From the NCBI GenBank assembly GCA_903919975.1, contig CAIXKE010000097.1, positions 1 through 64,000 on the forward strand: 64,000 nucleotides of DNA, given 5' to 3'. This document shows, piece by piece, positions 31,270 to 40,839 of this stretch; positions within the stretch are counted from its first letter, which is position 1, and each line of letters begins with the position of its first letter. Made by a program: the position numbers and the translations under genes. Source of the stretch: Akkermansiaceae bacterium. GTDB lineage: Bacteria > Verrucomicrobiota > Verrucomicrobiia > Verrucomicrobiales > Akkermansiaceae. The notes beneath the pieces are model-generated. The model saw nothing but the letters and a program-made list of their open reading frames with translations, made no database searches and was not told the DNA's origin.

Positions 31270-32769
31270 ATGCGTGATTTACTCCCAATCCTATGGATTG
31301 CCGGTCTGGTATCGCTCCTGCCTGCGGCTCAACCACTCAACGTCCTGTTCATCGTCGCCGATGACCTCGGCGTGATGGATGTTTCGCCCTACAATCCGGA
31401 TACCTTTTACGATACTCCGGCCCTCAAGTCGCTGGCTGATTCAGGCGTCCGTTTCACATCCGGATACGCGGCTTGCCCGGTCTGCTCCCCCACCCGCTCG
31501 GCGATCCTAACCGGTCAGTGGCCGGCCCGCACCCGCAACACGGATTATTTCGGCGGCCCCAACGAATTCTTCGGCGAGACCCTTCCGGAAAATTATGATC
31601 CGCTCAAGGACGGGAAATTCGGGCCGCGCAAAAACCACCCGCTCTGGCCTGCTCCCTATCTCGGACAGCTCGCCACCTCCCACACGACGCTTGCGGAGGC
31701 GCTCAAAGCAAATGGCTACACCACGTTCTTTGCCGGCAAGTGGCACCTCGGCCCCGAAGGCTCGTGGCCCGAGGATCACGGCTTTGATTTCAACCTCGGC
31801 GGACATAAAAGCGGCGGCCCCTACGGCAAAAATGGCTATTTCTCGCCCTATGGCAACCCACGTCTAACCGATGGCCCGGACGGCGAACATCTGCCAGACC
31901 GACTCGCCACCGAGACTAGCAACTTCATCGCGAAACACAAAAATCAACCATTCCTCGCCTACCTCTCGTTCTACTCCGTGCACACACCGCTCATGGGACG
32001 GGCCGACTTGGTGGAAAAATACGAGAAACGCCGCGCAGAACGCGGGCTCAAGGACGTCTTCGCAGAAGAACCCCCACGTAAAAACCGCATCACCCAATCC
32101 CACGCGATTTATGCCGCAATGGTCGAAGCCATGGACCAAGCCATCGGCAAGGTGCTTGCCGCACTCGAAACCAATGGCGTGGCCGACAACACGATCGTGA
32201 TTTTCACCTCCGACAATGGCGGACTCTCAACATCAGAAGGTTCACCCACCGCCAACCTGCCCTACCGCGCCGGCAAAGGATGGCTCTACGAAGGAGGCAT
32301 CCGCGAACCCGTGATCGTGCGCTGGCCCGGAGTCACTCCCAAGGCGGCCACCTCATCATGGCTTGTCACTTCCACCGACTTCTTCCCGACCATCCTCGAC
32401 GCAGCGGGCTTGCCCATGTTGCCATCCCAACATCAAGACGGCCGCTCATTCGTCGCCGCTTTGAAAAAACCCGCCGCCACCAATTCCGAGCGGACGCTTT
32501 TCTGGCACTACCCGCATTGGGGTAACCAAGGAGGCATCCCCGGCGCCGCCGTCCGCCGTGGCGATTGGAAACTCATCCAATGGTTCTGGCGCAAATCACC
32601 CGAACTCTTCCACCTCGGCGACGACCCGGGCGAACATCAAAATCTAGCGGAAAAGAATCCCGAAATCCTCGCCGATCTCCAAAAAGTCCTAGCTGGCTTC
32701 CAAGCCGACACGAAAGCCCTCATGCCCGATCCCAATCCAAATCCGAAGCAACCGTTCGACAATTGGTGA
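31270..32769 (+). CDS. Exported S1-type sulfatase
   Basis: 499 residues from the ATG at 31270 (an in-frame ATG at 31246 is possible). Signal peptide to about residue 21, then NVLFIVADDLG, and CSPTR with cysteine at about 72. GKWHLGPEGSWPEDHGFD and FTSDNGGLS complete the site. The region around 84-115 (TRNTDYFGGPNEFFGE) resembles iduronate-2-sulfatase-like members. It is separate from the main glycan operon, just downstream of nrdJ, with no glycosidase beside it; a degraded SGNH hydrolase gene follows on the other strand. Confidence 0.93.
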   Translation: MRDLLPILWIAGLVSLLPAAQPLNVLFIVADDLGVMDVSPYNPDTFYDTPALKSLADSGVRFTSGYAACPVCSPTRSAILTGQWPARTRNTDYFGGPNEFFGETLPENYDPLKDGKFGPRKNHPLWPAPYLGQLATSHTTLAEALKANGYTTFFAGKWHLGPEGSWPEDHGFDFNLGGHKSGGPYGKNGYFSPYGNPRLTDGPDGEHLPDRLATETSNFIAKHKNQPFLAYLSFYSVHTPLMGRADLVEKYEKRRAERGLKDVFAEEPPRKNRITQSHAIYAAMVEAMDQAIGKVLAALETNGVADNTIVIFTSDNGGLSTSEGSPTANLPYRAGKGWLYEGGIREPVIVRWPGVTPKAATSSWLVTSTDFFPTILDAAGLPMLPSQHQDGRSFVAALKKPAATNSERTLFWHYPHWGNQGGIPGAAVRRGDWKLIQWFWRKSPELFHLGDDPGEHQNLAEKNPEILADLQKVLAGFQADTKALMPDPNPNPKQPFDNW

Positions 32770-32827
32770 ACCTCGCGGTGGATGGCACCGCCAAGCCCAT
32801 TTAGTCGATGGCAACGCACGTGTTTTG

Positions 32828-33972
32828 CTATTTACGAGCATGCTTGGTTTCTTTTGCGTCCTGGATCATCAAATCCTTGAGCGCCTTACGGACCGTCGTT
32901 GAGACGGAGACACCGAGTATTTTTTGTTCCTCATCCTGATAGAAGTGAACATCCACACCCTTACGCCAGTTGTCGAAAACAGGCGAACCATCAACCACCT
33001 GACAGAGATCATTGATGATGATATCCGGGTGCTTGCGCATCACCTCCATCGCAGCTTGGTTGCATACTGCGGATGCTCCTTTGCGGCGGGCATAAGTCCC
33101 CTTGTTACTATTGGGAACCGGGGTCGTGGAGGCCGTGGTTGAATTGAATAACATCCCAATGCAGGCCCTTCTCACGGTAGTTACCAGGCCAGAGCTCCAT
33201 GTTAAGAACGCCGTCTGCCGTTGAAAAACAGTTACCCTCGTTGCGGTGGTAATTGGCCACACCCGCCAAGGCCGCCTTGGCGGCCTCGTGATAGTTCATG
33301 CTGATGGAATCACCGATCACCAACACCCGCGGCAGTTTCGGATCGTCCGTCGCATAGGGATCAGCCAGCGTTGTAATATCCATGCTTCCGATCACAAATC
33401 GGCCCTCCGTTTTGTCGTCCTTGATCGTCACCTGCCAGAATCCGTTAGCCAAATCTTCAGGAAGGATCGGCTCATGAATAAAAATCTGTGAGTGGCTTTT
33501 TCTCAGCGAGATTTTCACCGGTTTCCCGTCCAACTCGTTGGTGCCGCCGCGCGGTTTATCCCCGGAATCGGGGGTGAACCAAGCGGTCACCTGCTTGTGA
33601 TCCGGAGTGGGGCCACCCGCAATTTCGACTCCGTTAAAGACGGTTGCCACACGGGCTTCAAAGGGCTTCCGCTCTTTCATCGCCTCCGAGTTTGCTGTAT
33701 TGATCCCCTGAAAAGTCACAATCACCAGACTTCGAATACCCGCGAAACTATCCTTTTTCCAGATTCTTATGCGTCCAATGCACGGTGAAGCGCGATTTGC
33801 CGATGTCTGATTTCGAAGCGTATTCAGTTTCCTAGAGCAACTCGAAACTGCGGGTTTTAAAATCCATCATAAAAAGATGACCGGTGGCTCCATAAAGCCC
33901 GGTGGCAGACTCCGCCCGCACTCCAGCCGCAGGGAGCAAAAGTAGGAAAAGGACGGCTTTAAGGAAATTCAT
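32828..33972 (-). pseudogene. Multiply broken exported SGNH/GDSL hydrolase gene
   Basis: The gene begins at 33972 with a good signal peptide (MNFLKAVLFLLLLPAAG) and runs into an in-frame TAG at 33832-33834. Reading resumes past the stop (ETEYASKSDIGKSRFTVHW), then shifts frame before MIVTFQGINTANSEA at 33725. That frame carries the SGNH block I (VLVIGDSISMNY) and FNHGLHD. About 33125 the sequence jumps frame again, straight into TTPVPNSNKG, omitting the stretch that normally separates these motifs. The last part keeps the block V Asp-x-His (GVDVHFY). At least one stop, one frameshift and one frameshifting deletion mean it is not functional. Intact relatives are esterases or sialate/acetyl-esterases. 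Confidence 0.88.
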
Positions 33973-34103
33973 GATTCTGTATTCTTGAAGATGGTGGCAT
34001 GATGTTTTAATCAATGATTGTCAGGCATCACACATACTTATAATTTCGGTCAACTTTCCTGGTTGAGTCGCCCGTCCATCTACGCTTCACTTCACTGTCC
34101 GGC

Positions 34104-34760
34104 ATGAAAACGCACACCAACACATTTCTCCTCCGCTTTTGCGGATCCACCGGTTCATTCCTGCCGGTCACCGCGCTCGCGCTGACACTCATTGGATCAA
34201 CCTCCGCAGCCATGTTGGAAGGGTCCGCACCGAAAACCTGGCCGGCCGATCCGGAAAAACACAAATCGGAAGTCCACCGCAAAGCCGCGGACAACAAACA
34301 AGAAGCGTTGATCGCGGCGGCCGAGGCGGCCCAGCCAGATCAAAAGGCGCTGCGTGAAGCAGCGGCGAAGGAAAATACCTTCGTCGAGGACAAACAATGG
34401 TGGTATAAGATGGCACTTGAGACCAGGATACCCTTTGCCATTACCGGCAAGGCCATTGAATATTACCTGAAAACAGTCGAAAACAACGGCAAGCAGACTT
34501 TGAAAGCCTATGCGCAACCCACCAGCAGTGTCGACTATCAGGCCGCAGTGGCATTCCAGAAAGAATTCACAAGCGGAGAAAAGACCTTCAAGAACGTCCA
34601 CGTTGTCACCCTCAAACTCAAATTCTCACAGAATTTCGTCACCGATCAAACCTCAGGCATGTTCTTCACCAAGCAACGGGTGGTCATTCTCGATGAAGCG
34701 GGCAAGGTGCTGCACATCTCGGGCGACGGTCCCACCGAAGTGCCGATCATGGTGATGTGA
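34104..34760 (+). CDS. Exported protein of unknown function
   Basis: 218 residues. A long signal peptide (hydrophobic core LPVTALALTLIGSTSAA) is followed by a charged helical section (about 45-95, rich in K, E and A) and then a beta-rich C-terminal domain (YYLKTVENNGKQTLKAYAQP, KTFKNVHVVTLKLKFSQNFV). I recognise no family. The last 14 bases overlap the 3' end of rsmD on the other strand. It looks like a genuine gene because codon third positions are GC-rich throughout. Confidence 0.75.
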   Translation: MKTHTNTFLLRFCGSTGSFLPVTALALTLIGSTSAAMLEGSAPKTWPADPEKHKSEVHRKAADNKQEALIAAAEAAQPDQKALREAAAKENTFVEDKQWWYKMALETRIPFAITGKAIEYYLKTVENNGKQTLKAYAQPTSSVDYQAAVAFQKEFTSGEKTFKNVHVVTLKLKFSQNFVTDQTSGMFFTKQRVVILDEAGKVLHISGDGPTEVPIMVM

Positions 34761-35307
34761 TTCCGACACCATACAGCAGGATCGCGCTGCCGCCATATTC
34801 ACGCCGATCGATTAGATGAAACCCTTCGGCTGCCGGCGAGGTCTGATTGCTGGAAATCTCGGCAACCAACCAAGCATCAGGTGCCAAACGAGGCTCTAAT
34901 AGTCCGCCTTTTAAAAGCACCCCAATGTGGTCCGTATCACCATAGTGTTTCCAATAGGGAGGATCAGCGAAAATGAGATCGTAGGTGGCGGCATCCCGCT
35001 TGAGATGGGTGGCGACTTCCGCCTTGACGACGCGTCCTCCCTCGAGCCGGGATTTCGCTAGATTCTCGCTGATGACATTGCAGGCTTGGCGGTGTTCATC
35101 GACGAATACGCAAGAAGCGGCCCCACGGCTGAGGGCCTCCAGACCGATGGCACCGGAGCCGGCGAAAAGATCGAGCACCCGTGCGTTTTCAACACGTTCG
35201 CCCAGAATCGAAAAAATCGCCTGGCGGACGAAGTCGGTGGTTGGACGCGCCACCGCTGCGGGAACTTTGATAGCGATGCGTCCGGCTTTTCCTGCGATGA
35301 TTCTCAT
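34747..35307 (-). CDS. rsmD: 16S rRNA (guanine966-N2)-methyltransferase RsmD
   Basis: 186 residues from the ATG at 35305-35307 (MRIIAGKAGR); the longer upstream frame lacks family sequence. Class I methyltransferase: RPTTDFVRQAIFSIL, the SAM loop VLDLFAGSGAIGLEALSRGA and the catalytic DPPY are all present. It methylates G966 of 16S rRNA in the assembled small subunit. It is divergent from the Rrf2 regulator gene. Normal in length and motifs. Confidence 0.96.
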   Translation of the reverse strand: MRIIAGKAGRIAIKVPAAVARPTTDFVRQAIFSILGERVENARVLDLFAGSGAIGLEALSRGAASCVFVDEHRQACNVISENLAKSRLEGGRVVKAEVATHLKRDAATYDLIFADPPYWKHYGDTDHIGVLLKGGLLEPRLAPDAWLVAEISSNQTSPAAEGFHLIDRREYGGSAILLYGVGITSP

Positions 35308-35465
35308 AAGGGTTTGACGGCAGAGAAAATCAACAATCGGTCCTTCCCTGCCAAGGCGGAGGAAAAGCTGACGGATGTTCATGCCCGTTTCCAGATTAAA
35401 CACGGCGCGTTGCCGTAAGTTTGTCCCAATTTAGGCAACATTGAACGAGTTCGAACATCCTCTCC

Positions 35466-35481
35466 AGCGGTGATCACCGCT
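35466..35481. promoter_or_regulatory. Perfect 16-bp palindrome upstream of the Rrf2 gene
   Basis: agcggtgatcaccgct is a perfect palindrome 83 bases upstream of the rrf2 ATG and about 160 bases from the divergent rsmD start. It is followed by an AT-rich tract (aatataaaaaaatattt) and a possible promoter (ttgcct, 16 bases, tacaaa at about 35520-35547). The size and symmetry suit a dimeric regulator site, possibly for the Rrf2 protein itself. Confidence 0.55.
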
Positions 35482-35563
35482 CTCGATTCCACTGAATTTG
35501 AATATAAAAAAATATTTCTTGCCTACCGGGGCCAATACCATACAAATTACTCCAGTTAAGCGA

Positions 35564-36154
35564 ATGCACCTTTCAAAAAAAGCAGAATACGCCCTCCGGG
35601 CAACCATCAACCTCGGCCTTGCGGCCGAAGTTGGTAAGGTCACGGTCTCCGGCTCAGAATTGGCCGAAGTGAATCGGCTGCCTCTCAAATTCGTTGAGCG
35701 CATCCTGCAAGAGCTCCGCGAAGCCGGTATCGTTCAAACACACCGTGGAAAGTTCGGTGGCTATTCACTGGCCAAACCCGCAGATCAGATCGGCGTTGGA
35801 GAGATGATTCGCCTCATGGACGGTCGACTGGCTCCGATTTGCTGCGCAAGTGAAAACGCCTACCAGCCCTGCAGTTGCCCGGACGAAGATCATTGCGGCC
35901 TCAGAATGCTCATGATCGATGTGCGCAATGCGATCGCCAATATCCTCGACCGCTACACAATCGCACAGGTCGTCGAAGTGACTCTGCGCAAAATGCGCCG
36001 CGACGGCATCGTCCCTCCATTTGGACTGGCGCAAATTTCGAATGCGCTTCCCTCCCCCCTAAAACGCAAGGCAGATCCCGCCGATGGCTTCCTCGCCGGA
36101 CTATCCCAGCTAGCAATCCCCAACTCAACCGATCATGAATCCGAACATTTCTGA
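35564..36154 (+). CDS. Rrf2-family transcriptional regulator with cysteine cluster
   Basis: 196 residues from the ATG at 35564. Winged-helix N-terminus typical of Rrf2 (LSKKAEYALRATINLGLA, LPLKFVERILQELREAGIV, RGKFGGYSLAKP). Between residues 93 and 111 there are five cysteines (ICCASENAYQPCSCPDEDHC), more and differently spaced than the three of IscR, so an iron-sulfur cluster or redox switch is likely. It heads a locus of sulfate uptake genes, which suggests a CymR-like role in sulfur supply; this is inference. The next gene overlaps its end by 20 bases. Confidence 0.92.
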   Translation: MHLSKKAEYALRATINLGLAAEVGKVTVSGSELAEVNRLPLKFVERILQELREAGIVQTHRGKFGGYSLAKPADQIGVGEMIRLMDGRLAPICCASENAYQPCSCPDEDHCGLRMLMIDVRNAIANILDRYTIAQVVEVTLRKMRRDGIVPPFGLAQISNALPSPLKRKADPADGFLAGLSQLAIPNSTDHESEHF

Positions 36155-36335
36155 ATCTCGATCCCCCAAAGACCCGAATGACGACTGGCTGGAAGTCGTT
36201 CGAAAAAACGTGGCAAATCTACGCTTCGGTTCAATTCAAATCACCGTCCACGATGGCCGCGTAACTCAAGTCGAAAGCATCGAAAAAACACGCTTCGTCG
36301 CCCCACGTGAGGGCACTGAAATCAACACTCGGTAA
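36135..36335 (+). CDS. YezD/DUF2292-like small protein
   Basis: 66 residues. WLEVVRKNVANLRFGSIQITVHDGRVTQVESIEKTR matches the short DUF2292/YezD family in order and spacing, described here by parts: a leading W-x5-V helix, then LRFGS, then VHDGRV, then EKTR. YezD of Bacillus subtilis lies in the sulfur regulon, so its pairing with an Rrf2 regulator and sulfate transporter is consistent. The start lies within the rrf2 3' end, giving translational coupling. Molecular role unknown. Confidence 0.85.
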   Translation: MNPNISESRSPKDPNDDWLEVVRKNVANLRFGSIQITVHDGRVTQVESIEKTRFVAPREGTEINTR

Positions 36336-36381
36336 ATCATCATTCAACAGCAGGCGATCAAGCCCGCACCCACACCGCAAG

Positions 36382-36488
36382 AGACCGACCGGACCACCGG
36401 AGGAATCGGCGGACACGAATCCACCTCGGCAATGCCGACGTTAGACTCGTGTCTTCCATCTTCTGACTCCGGTCTGTCTCTTTTTTTA
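36382..36488 (+). ncRNA. Structured leader/attenuator candidate ahead of the sulfate uptake genes
   Basis: Nested complementarity: agaccgaccgga (36382-36393) pairs with tccggtctgtct (36468-36479), 11 of 12 bases. Inside, acacgaatc (36413-36421) pairs with gactcgtgt (36444-36452), 8 of 9. Innermost tcggc-aat-gccga (36426-36438) is a perfect hairpin. A seven-T tract follows at 36481-36487, so the outer stem ends like an intrinsic terminator. It may simply end the rrf2-yezD transcript, or act as a conditional terminator for the porin and transporter. It does not match SAM-I riboswitch sequence by eye. Confidence 0.55.
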
Positions 36489-36591
36489 TTCAAAAATCTC
36501 TCCCACACGCCCATCGCATAAAGGAGGGCAAATTAGAAAACCACTGCGAACGCCCACCGGAACACCGGACGCCGACGCTCCGCAGACAACC

Positions 36592-37791
36592 ATGAAAACA
36601 ACACGACAATACCAACATTCGAAAATCCGCAACGCAACCCTTGGAACCTTGGCCATATTGCCAATGCTCGCAGCAGCCCAAGACTCCACCACAGAATTCG
36701 TCGAGCCGACTACCTTCGACAAAATTTGGGGTTATGCCTCACTCTACAAGGATGACCTCAATCCCATCCTTCAGGAGTTCAAACTACGCGGTCGCTACCA
36801 CGGGCAATACTGGGATGTTGATGATTCCAATGGCAGCCAAAGCGATTGGGAGGACCGCCGCTCGCGTTTCGGTTTCGATGCCAAACTCTTCGACAAAAAA
36901 ATTGAAGTCCGTGCCGATTTCCAAAGCAATGATGGTTTCCGCGACATCTACGACGGCCTCGTCGATGCCTACATCCGCTGGAAACCGACAAAATCACTCA
37001 GCATCACAGCGGGCAAAACCAAACCGCTGATCGGCCAATATGATTGGCTTGAGTCAACTAACAGCCAACCTACCTTCGAGCGCTCGCAAATCTTCAACCA
37101 ACTCCGTGTCAATCGCGCTACTGCGCTGACCGTTGAAGGAACAAAGGACGAATTCTCATGGCGCGCCGGTATTTATTCCAATGATACTCCCTCCGCAACC
37201 GGTGGAAGTGGGGCTTTCGGTGACGGTGAATTCGGAGATCTCAACGGCAGTTTCTCCTTTTCACTCGGCGCTGGATACGATTTCAAACATGTGCTCGACG
37301 TCGAAAAAGCCGACTTCCGTCTCGATTGGCTTCACAGCGATCACGATTTGGCTGACGTCGACGATCTCGTCTTGAATCGTTATAGCGATATTATCTCCTC
37401 CACATTCTGGGTGAAGGAAGGCTACGCAGCTGTCGTCCTTGAAGGATATTATGCAACTGGTGGCGAAGGAAAAGACACCGACGTATTCGGGTTTTTTATT
37501 CAACCCACCTACGACATTATTCCCAAAAAACTGCAACTGGTGGGACGCTACTCATACGCGAATAGTGATGGCCCAGCCGGCGTAGTCGGACAAAGCCGTT
37601 ATGAGCGCATAGTCGCCGCCAACCGCGGCAGAGGTGATTCCTATCACGCAATCTACGGTGGCGCCCAATACTTCATCTATGGGGATAAACTCAAACTCCT
37701 TGCCGGTGCGGAATGGGCGCGACTCGAAAGCGACACCGCCGATGCCTACGACGGCTTCACGCTACTCACAGGCCTCAGGTTCTCGTTTTAA
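36592..37791 (+). CDS. OprO/OprP-like outer-membrane porin
   Basis: 399 residues: signal peptide to about AAAQ (residue 30), then alternating beta strands to a terminal phenylalanine (LLTGLRFSF), the classic outer-membrane insertion signal. EFKLRGRYHGQYWDVDD, RRSRFGFDAKLFDKKIEVRADF and ITAGKTKPLIGQYDWLES resemble phosphate-selective porins O/P. Those porins pass oxyanions through lysine/arginine-lined channels. Placed before two sulfate-binding proteins, it probably admits sulfate or organosulfates. A GGAGG-like sequence at about 36522-36526 is too far from the ATG to serve it. Confidence 0.85.
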   Translation: MKTTRQYQHSKIRNATLGTLAILPMLAAAQDSTTEFVEPTTFDKIWGYASLYKDDLNPILQEFKLRGRYHGQYWDVDDSNGSQSDWEDRRSRFGFDAKLFDKKIEVRADFQSNDGFRDIYDGLVDAYIRWKPTKSLSITAGKTKPLIGQYDWLESTNSQPTFERSQIFNQLRVNRATALTVEGTKDEFSWRAGIYSNDTPSATGGSGAFGDGEFGDLNGSFSFSLGAGYDFKHVLDVEKADFRLDWLHSDHDLADVDDLVLNRYSDIISSTFWVKEGYAAVVLEGYYATGGEGKDTDVFGFFIQPTYDIIPKKLQLVGRYSYANSDGPAGVVGQSRYERIVAANRGRGDSYHAIYGGAQYFIYGDKLKLLAGAEWARLESDTADAYDGFTLLTGLRFSF

Positions 37792-37830
37792 ACCACCAAC
37801 CTTAAAAATCGCATCCAAAAATTCTTCAAT

Positions 37831-38817
37831 ATGAAAACACTTAAATTAGCATCCATCCTCACATTACTCCTCGTTACAGGCGTGTTCGCGGACGAACTCC
37901 TCAACGTTTCTTATGATCCGACCCGGGAGTTCTATCAAGAATACAACTCAGCATTCGCCAAACAATGGAAGGAAAAAACCGGGAAGTCCCTCACTGTCAA
38001 ACAATCCCACGGCGGCTCTGGCAAGCAGGCCCGTTCAATTATTGACGGACTCAACGCCGACGTCGCCACCCTTGCTTTATCCGGCGATATCGACAGCATC
38101 GCAAAACAAGCAAACCTTCTGCCCAAGGACTGGCAAACCAAACTCCCGAATAATAGCGCTCCCTATACATCGACGATCGTCTTTGTGGTGAGAAAAGGAA
38201 ACCCAAAGGGCATCAAGGACTGGGATGATCTTGTTAAATCCGGCGTCAAGGTTATCACCCCCAACCCTAAAACCTCGGGTGGAGCACGCTGGAACTATCT
38301 CGCTGCCTGGGCCTATGCCGACCGTAAGTTCGGTGGTGACGAGACCAAAGTAAAGGAATTCGTCGCCGCACTCTATAAGAACGTCCCGGTGCTCGACACT
38401 GGTGCCCGCGGCTCGACCACTACCTTTGCCCAACGCGGTATTGGTGATGTATTCCTGTCTTGGGAAAATGAAGCGCACCTGATCGAAAAAGAATTTCCTA
38501 GCAAGACCCAGATCATCATCCCATCCATCAGTATCCTCGCAGAACCGTCAGTTGCAGTGGTGGAAAAAAACACTAAAAAACACGGCACGGAAGAACTGGC
38601 GAAAGCCTATCTTACATATCTCTACAGCGCCGAGGCACAAGAAATCGCGGGCAAACACTTCTACCGTCCGCGCGATGCGAAAGCACTCGCAAAATGGTCC
38701 AAAAACTTCCCCAAGATCAACCTTGTGACGATCGATAAGGAATTCGGCGGCTGGGCGAAGGCACAAAAACAACATTTCGATGATGGTGGCACCTTCGATC
38801 AGATCTATAAAAACTAA
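37831..38817 (+). CDS. sbp: Periplasmic sulfate-binding protein (first copy)
   Basis: 328 residues with signal peptide cleaved near GVFA|DE. Family signatures: [54 protein letters not shown] and [15 protein letters not shown]. It captures sulfate (or thiosulfate) and delivers it to CysTWA. It is 39 bases after the porin gene. A second, lipoprotein-type copy follows, separated by a strong hairpin at 38836-38872. Confidence 0.95.
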   Translation: MKTLKLASILTLLLVTGVFADELLNVSYDPTREFYQEYNSAFAKQWKEKTGKSLTVKQSHGGSGKQARSIIDGLNADVATLALSGDIDSIAKQANLLPKDWQTKLPNNSAPYTSTIVFVVRKGNPKGIKDWDDLVKSGVKVITPNPKTSGGARWNYLAAWAYADRKFGGDETKVKEFVAALYKNVPVLDTGARGSTTTFAQRGIGDVFLSWENEAHLIEKEFPSKTQIIIPSISILAEPSVAVVEKNTKKHGTEELAKAYLTYLYSAEAQEIAGKHFYRPRDAKALAKWSKNFPKINLVTIDKEFGGWAKAQKQHFDDGGTFDQIYKN

Positions 38818-38835
38818 CCGCCCATAAAATTCATT

Positions 38836-38872
38836 CCCTGCGGCCGGCCGGTCGATCCTGTCGGCCGCAGGG
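38836..38872 (+). terminator. Strong 11-bp hairpin between the two sulfate-binding protein genes
   Basis: ccctgcggccg (38836-38846) and cggccgcaggg (38862-38872) are perfect inverted repeats with a 15-base loop. There is no U tract, so it is unlikely to be a simple intrinsic terminator. It may protect the upstream mRNA or partially stop transcription, allowing the first binding protein to be made in excess. Confidence 0.6.
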
Positions 38873-38901
38873 CATTTCACCAATCACCAACCTCATCTCT
38901 C

Positions 38902-39936
38902 ATGAAATCAAATTGCATCATGAACACACTTCTATCAGCCGCATTCGCATCTATCATACTCTCATTCACAGCATGTAATAAAAGCACGAACACCGCCAAG
39001 AGCTCCCCTGCCCTTCTGAATGTCTCCTACGATCCGACCCGTGAGTTTTATACCGAGATCAACGAGGTGTTCCGCAAAGAATGGCAGGCGAAAACCAAGC
39101 AAATGCTGGAAATCAAACAATCCCACGGTGGTTCAGGCAAGCAGGCCCGCTCGGTAATCGACGGTCTAGAAGCGGATGTCGTAACGTTGGCGCTCGCCGG
39201 TGACATCGACGTCCTCGCCAAGGAGGCCAAACTCCTGCCAGCCGATTGGCAGACAAAACTCCCGGACAATAGTTCACCTTATACATCGACGATTGTTTTC
39301 GTGGTGAGGAAAGGAAATCCGAAATCCATCCAAGACTGGTCGGATCTAGTCAATGACGGAATTCAAGTGATCACACCAAACCCAAAAACCTCGGGCGGAG
39401 CCCGCTGGAACTACCTCGCGGCATGGGCATGGGCGGACAAACAGTTCGCAGGTGATCAGACCAAGATTCTCGGCTACATGAAGCAACTCTTCAAAAACGT
39501 GCCGGTCCTCGATACCGGTGCCCGCGGCTCCACCACCACATTTGCCCAACGTGGCATCGGCGATGTCTTCCTCTCATGGGAAAACGAAGCTTATCTGATT
39601 GAAAAGGAATTCCCCGGAAAAACTCAGATCGTCTATCCATCAATCAGCATTCTTGCGGAGCCACCCGTGGCGGTGGTCGAAAAGAACGCGAAAAAGCATG
39701 GCTCCGCTGCACTAGCGAAAGCTTATCTGGAATTCCTCTACACCGACCAGGCCCAAGAAATCGCCGGCAAGCATTTTTACCGTCCGCGCAAAGCCGAAAT
39801 CGCCGCGAAATACAGTGAAAAGTTGCCTGCGATTCCGTTCGCCACCATCGACAAGGACTTCGGCGGCTGGGCCAAGGCACAGGCTGCGCACTTCGAAGAT
39901 GGCGGCACCTTCGACCAGGTTTTCGGCAACCGCTAA
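38902..39936 (+). CDS. Sulfate-binding lipoprotein (second copy)
   Basis: 344 residues closely parallel to the first copy ([66 protein letters not shown]). Its leader ends in a lipobox, LSFTAC, with C25 as the lipidated residue, so this copy would be membrane-anchored while the first is soluble. Conservation of nearly all ligand motifs suggests the same ligand or a close relative. It starts 14 bases before cysT after the stop. Confidence 0.93.
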   Translation: MKSNCIMNTLLSAAFASIILSFTACNKSTNTAKSSPALLNVSYDPTREFYTEINEVFRKEWQAKTKQMLEIKQSHGGSGKQARSVIDGLEADVVTLALAGDIDVLAKEAKLLPADWQTKLPDNSSPYTSTIVFVVRKGNPKSIQDWSDLVNDGIQVITPNPKTSGGARWNYLAAWAWADKQFAGDQTKILGYMKQLFKNVPVLDTGARGSTTTFAQRGIGDVFLSWENEAYLIEKEFPGKTQIVYPSISILAEPPVAVVEKNAKKHGSAALAKAYLEFLYTDQAQEIAGKHFYRPRKAEIAAKYSEKLPAIPFATIDKDFGGWAKAQAAHFEDGGTFDQVFGNR

Positions 39937-39950
39937 CCAAACAAAAAAAC

Positions 39951-40835
39951 ATGGCCAAACGACGCGTCATCCCCGGTTTCGGGCTATCGATGGGATTCAG
40001 CATCACCTATCTCAGTCTGATCATCCTGATTCCCCTCGCCGCCTTGTTCATCAAGGCGGCGGGGCTTGGCTGGGCGGAATGGTGGAACCTGCTCACCACG
40101 CCCCGGGTCATCGCCGCCACCAAACTAACCTTTGGCGCGAGTGCCGCTGCCGCCTCAGTAAGCATGGTGATGGGTCTGCTCGTGACGTGGGTGCTGGTGC
40201 GCTACGATTTCCCCGGAAGACGATTGTTGGATGCCATGGTCGACCTTCCATTCGCGCTGCCCACCGCAGTGGCCGGCATCACCTTGACGCAGATTTACGC
40301 TCCTAACGGATGGATCGGCCAATATATCTCTCAATGTGCATCATGGATCCAAACCAACTATCAGCCGGGTGGGTGGCTCGGCGGACAGGTCGAAGATTTG
40401 GCGGCCAAGGGCGCGGCTTACAGCCCGATCGGAGTTTTCATCGCGCTCACCTTCATCGGTTTTCCATTCGTAGTGAGAACCTTGCAGCCGGTGATGGAAG
40501 ATCTCGGCGCGGAAATCGAGGAAGCGGCAGCCACGCTCGGTGCGAACCGCTGGATTGTTTTCCGCAGAGTGATTTTGCCGCTCCTGGTCCCTGCCCTGAT
40601 CACCGGATTCACTCTCGCCTTCGCCCGGGCGATCGGAGAATACGGATCGGTGATTTTCATCTCGGGAAACCTCCCGATGAAGACCGAAATCCTACCTCTT
40701 CTCATCGTCGCGCAGCTCGAACAATTCAAATACGAGGCCGCCGCTGTTATCGCCTCCGCGATGTTACTCGTATCCTTCGCTCTTCTCTTCCTCATCAATC
40801 TCCTTCAACGCCGGCTCGACTGGCAGCACCGCTGA
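39951..40835 (+). CDS. cysT: Sulfate ABC transporter permease CysT (CysU)
   Basis: 294 residues, about six membrane spans. It carries the inner-membrane permease EAA loop ([21 protein letters not shown]) that docks on the ATPase. [15 protein letters not shown] and [18 protein letters not shown] are typical of the CysT subfamily. It lies in the operon order cysT-cysW-cysA directly after the binding proteins; four bases separate it from cysW. Confidence 0.95.
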   Translation: MAKRRVIPGFGLSMGFSITYLSLIILIPLAALFIKAAGLGWAEWWNLLTTPRVIAATKLTFGASAAAASVSMVMGLLVTWVLVRYDFPGRRLLDAMVDLPFALPTAVAGITLTQIYAPNGWIGQYISQCASWIQTNYQPGGWLGGQVEDLAAKGAAYSPIGVFIALTFIGFPFVVRTLQPVMEDLGAEIEEAAATLGANRWIVFRRVILPLLVPALITGFTLAFARAIGEYGSVIFISGNLPMKTEILPLLIVAQLEQFKYEAAAVIASAMLLVSFALLFLINLLQRRLDWQHR

Positions 40836-40839
40836 AACC

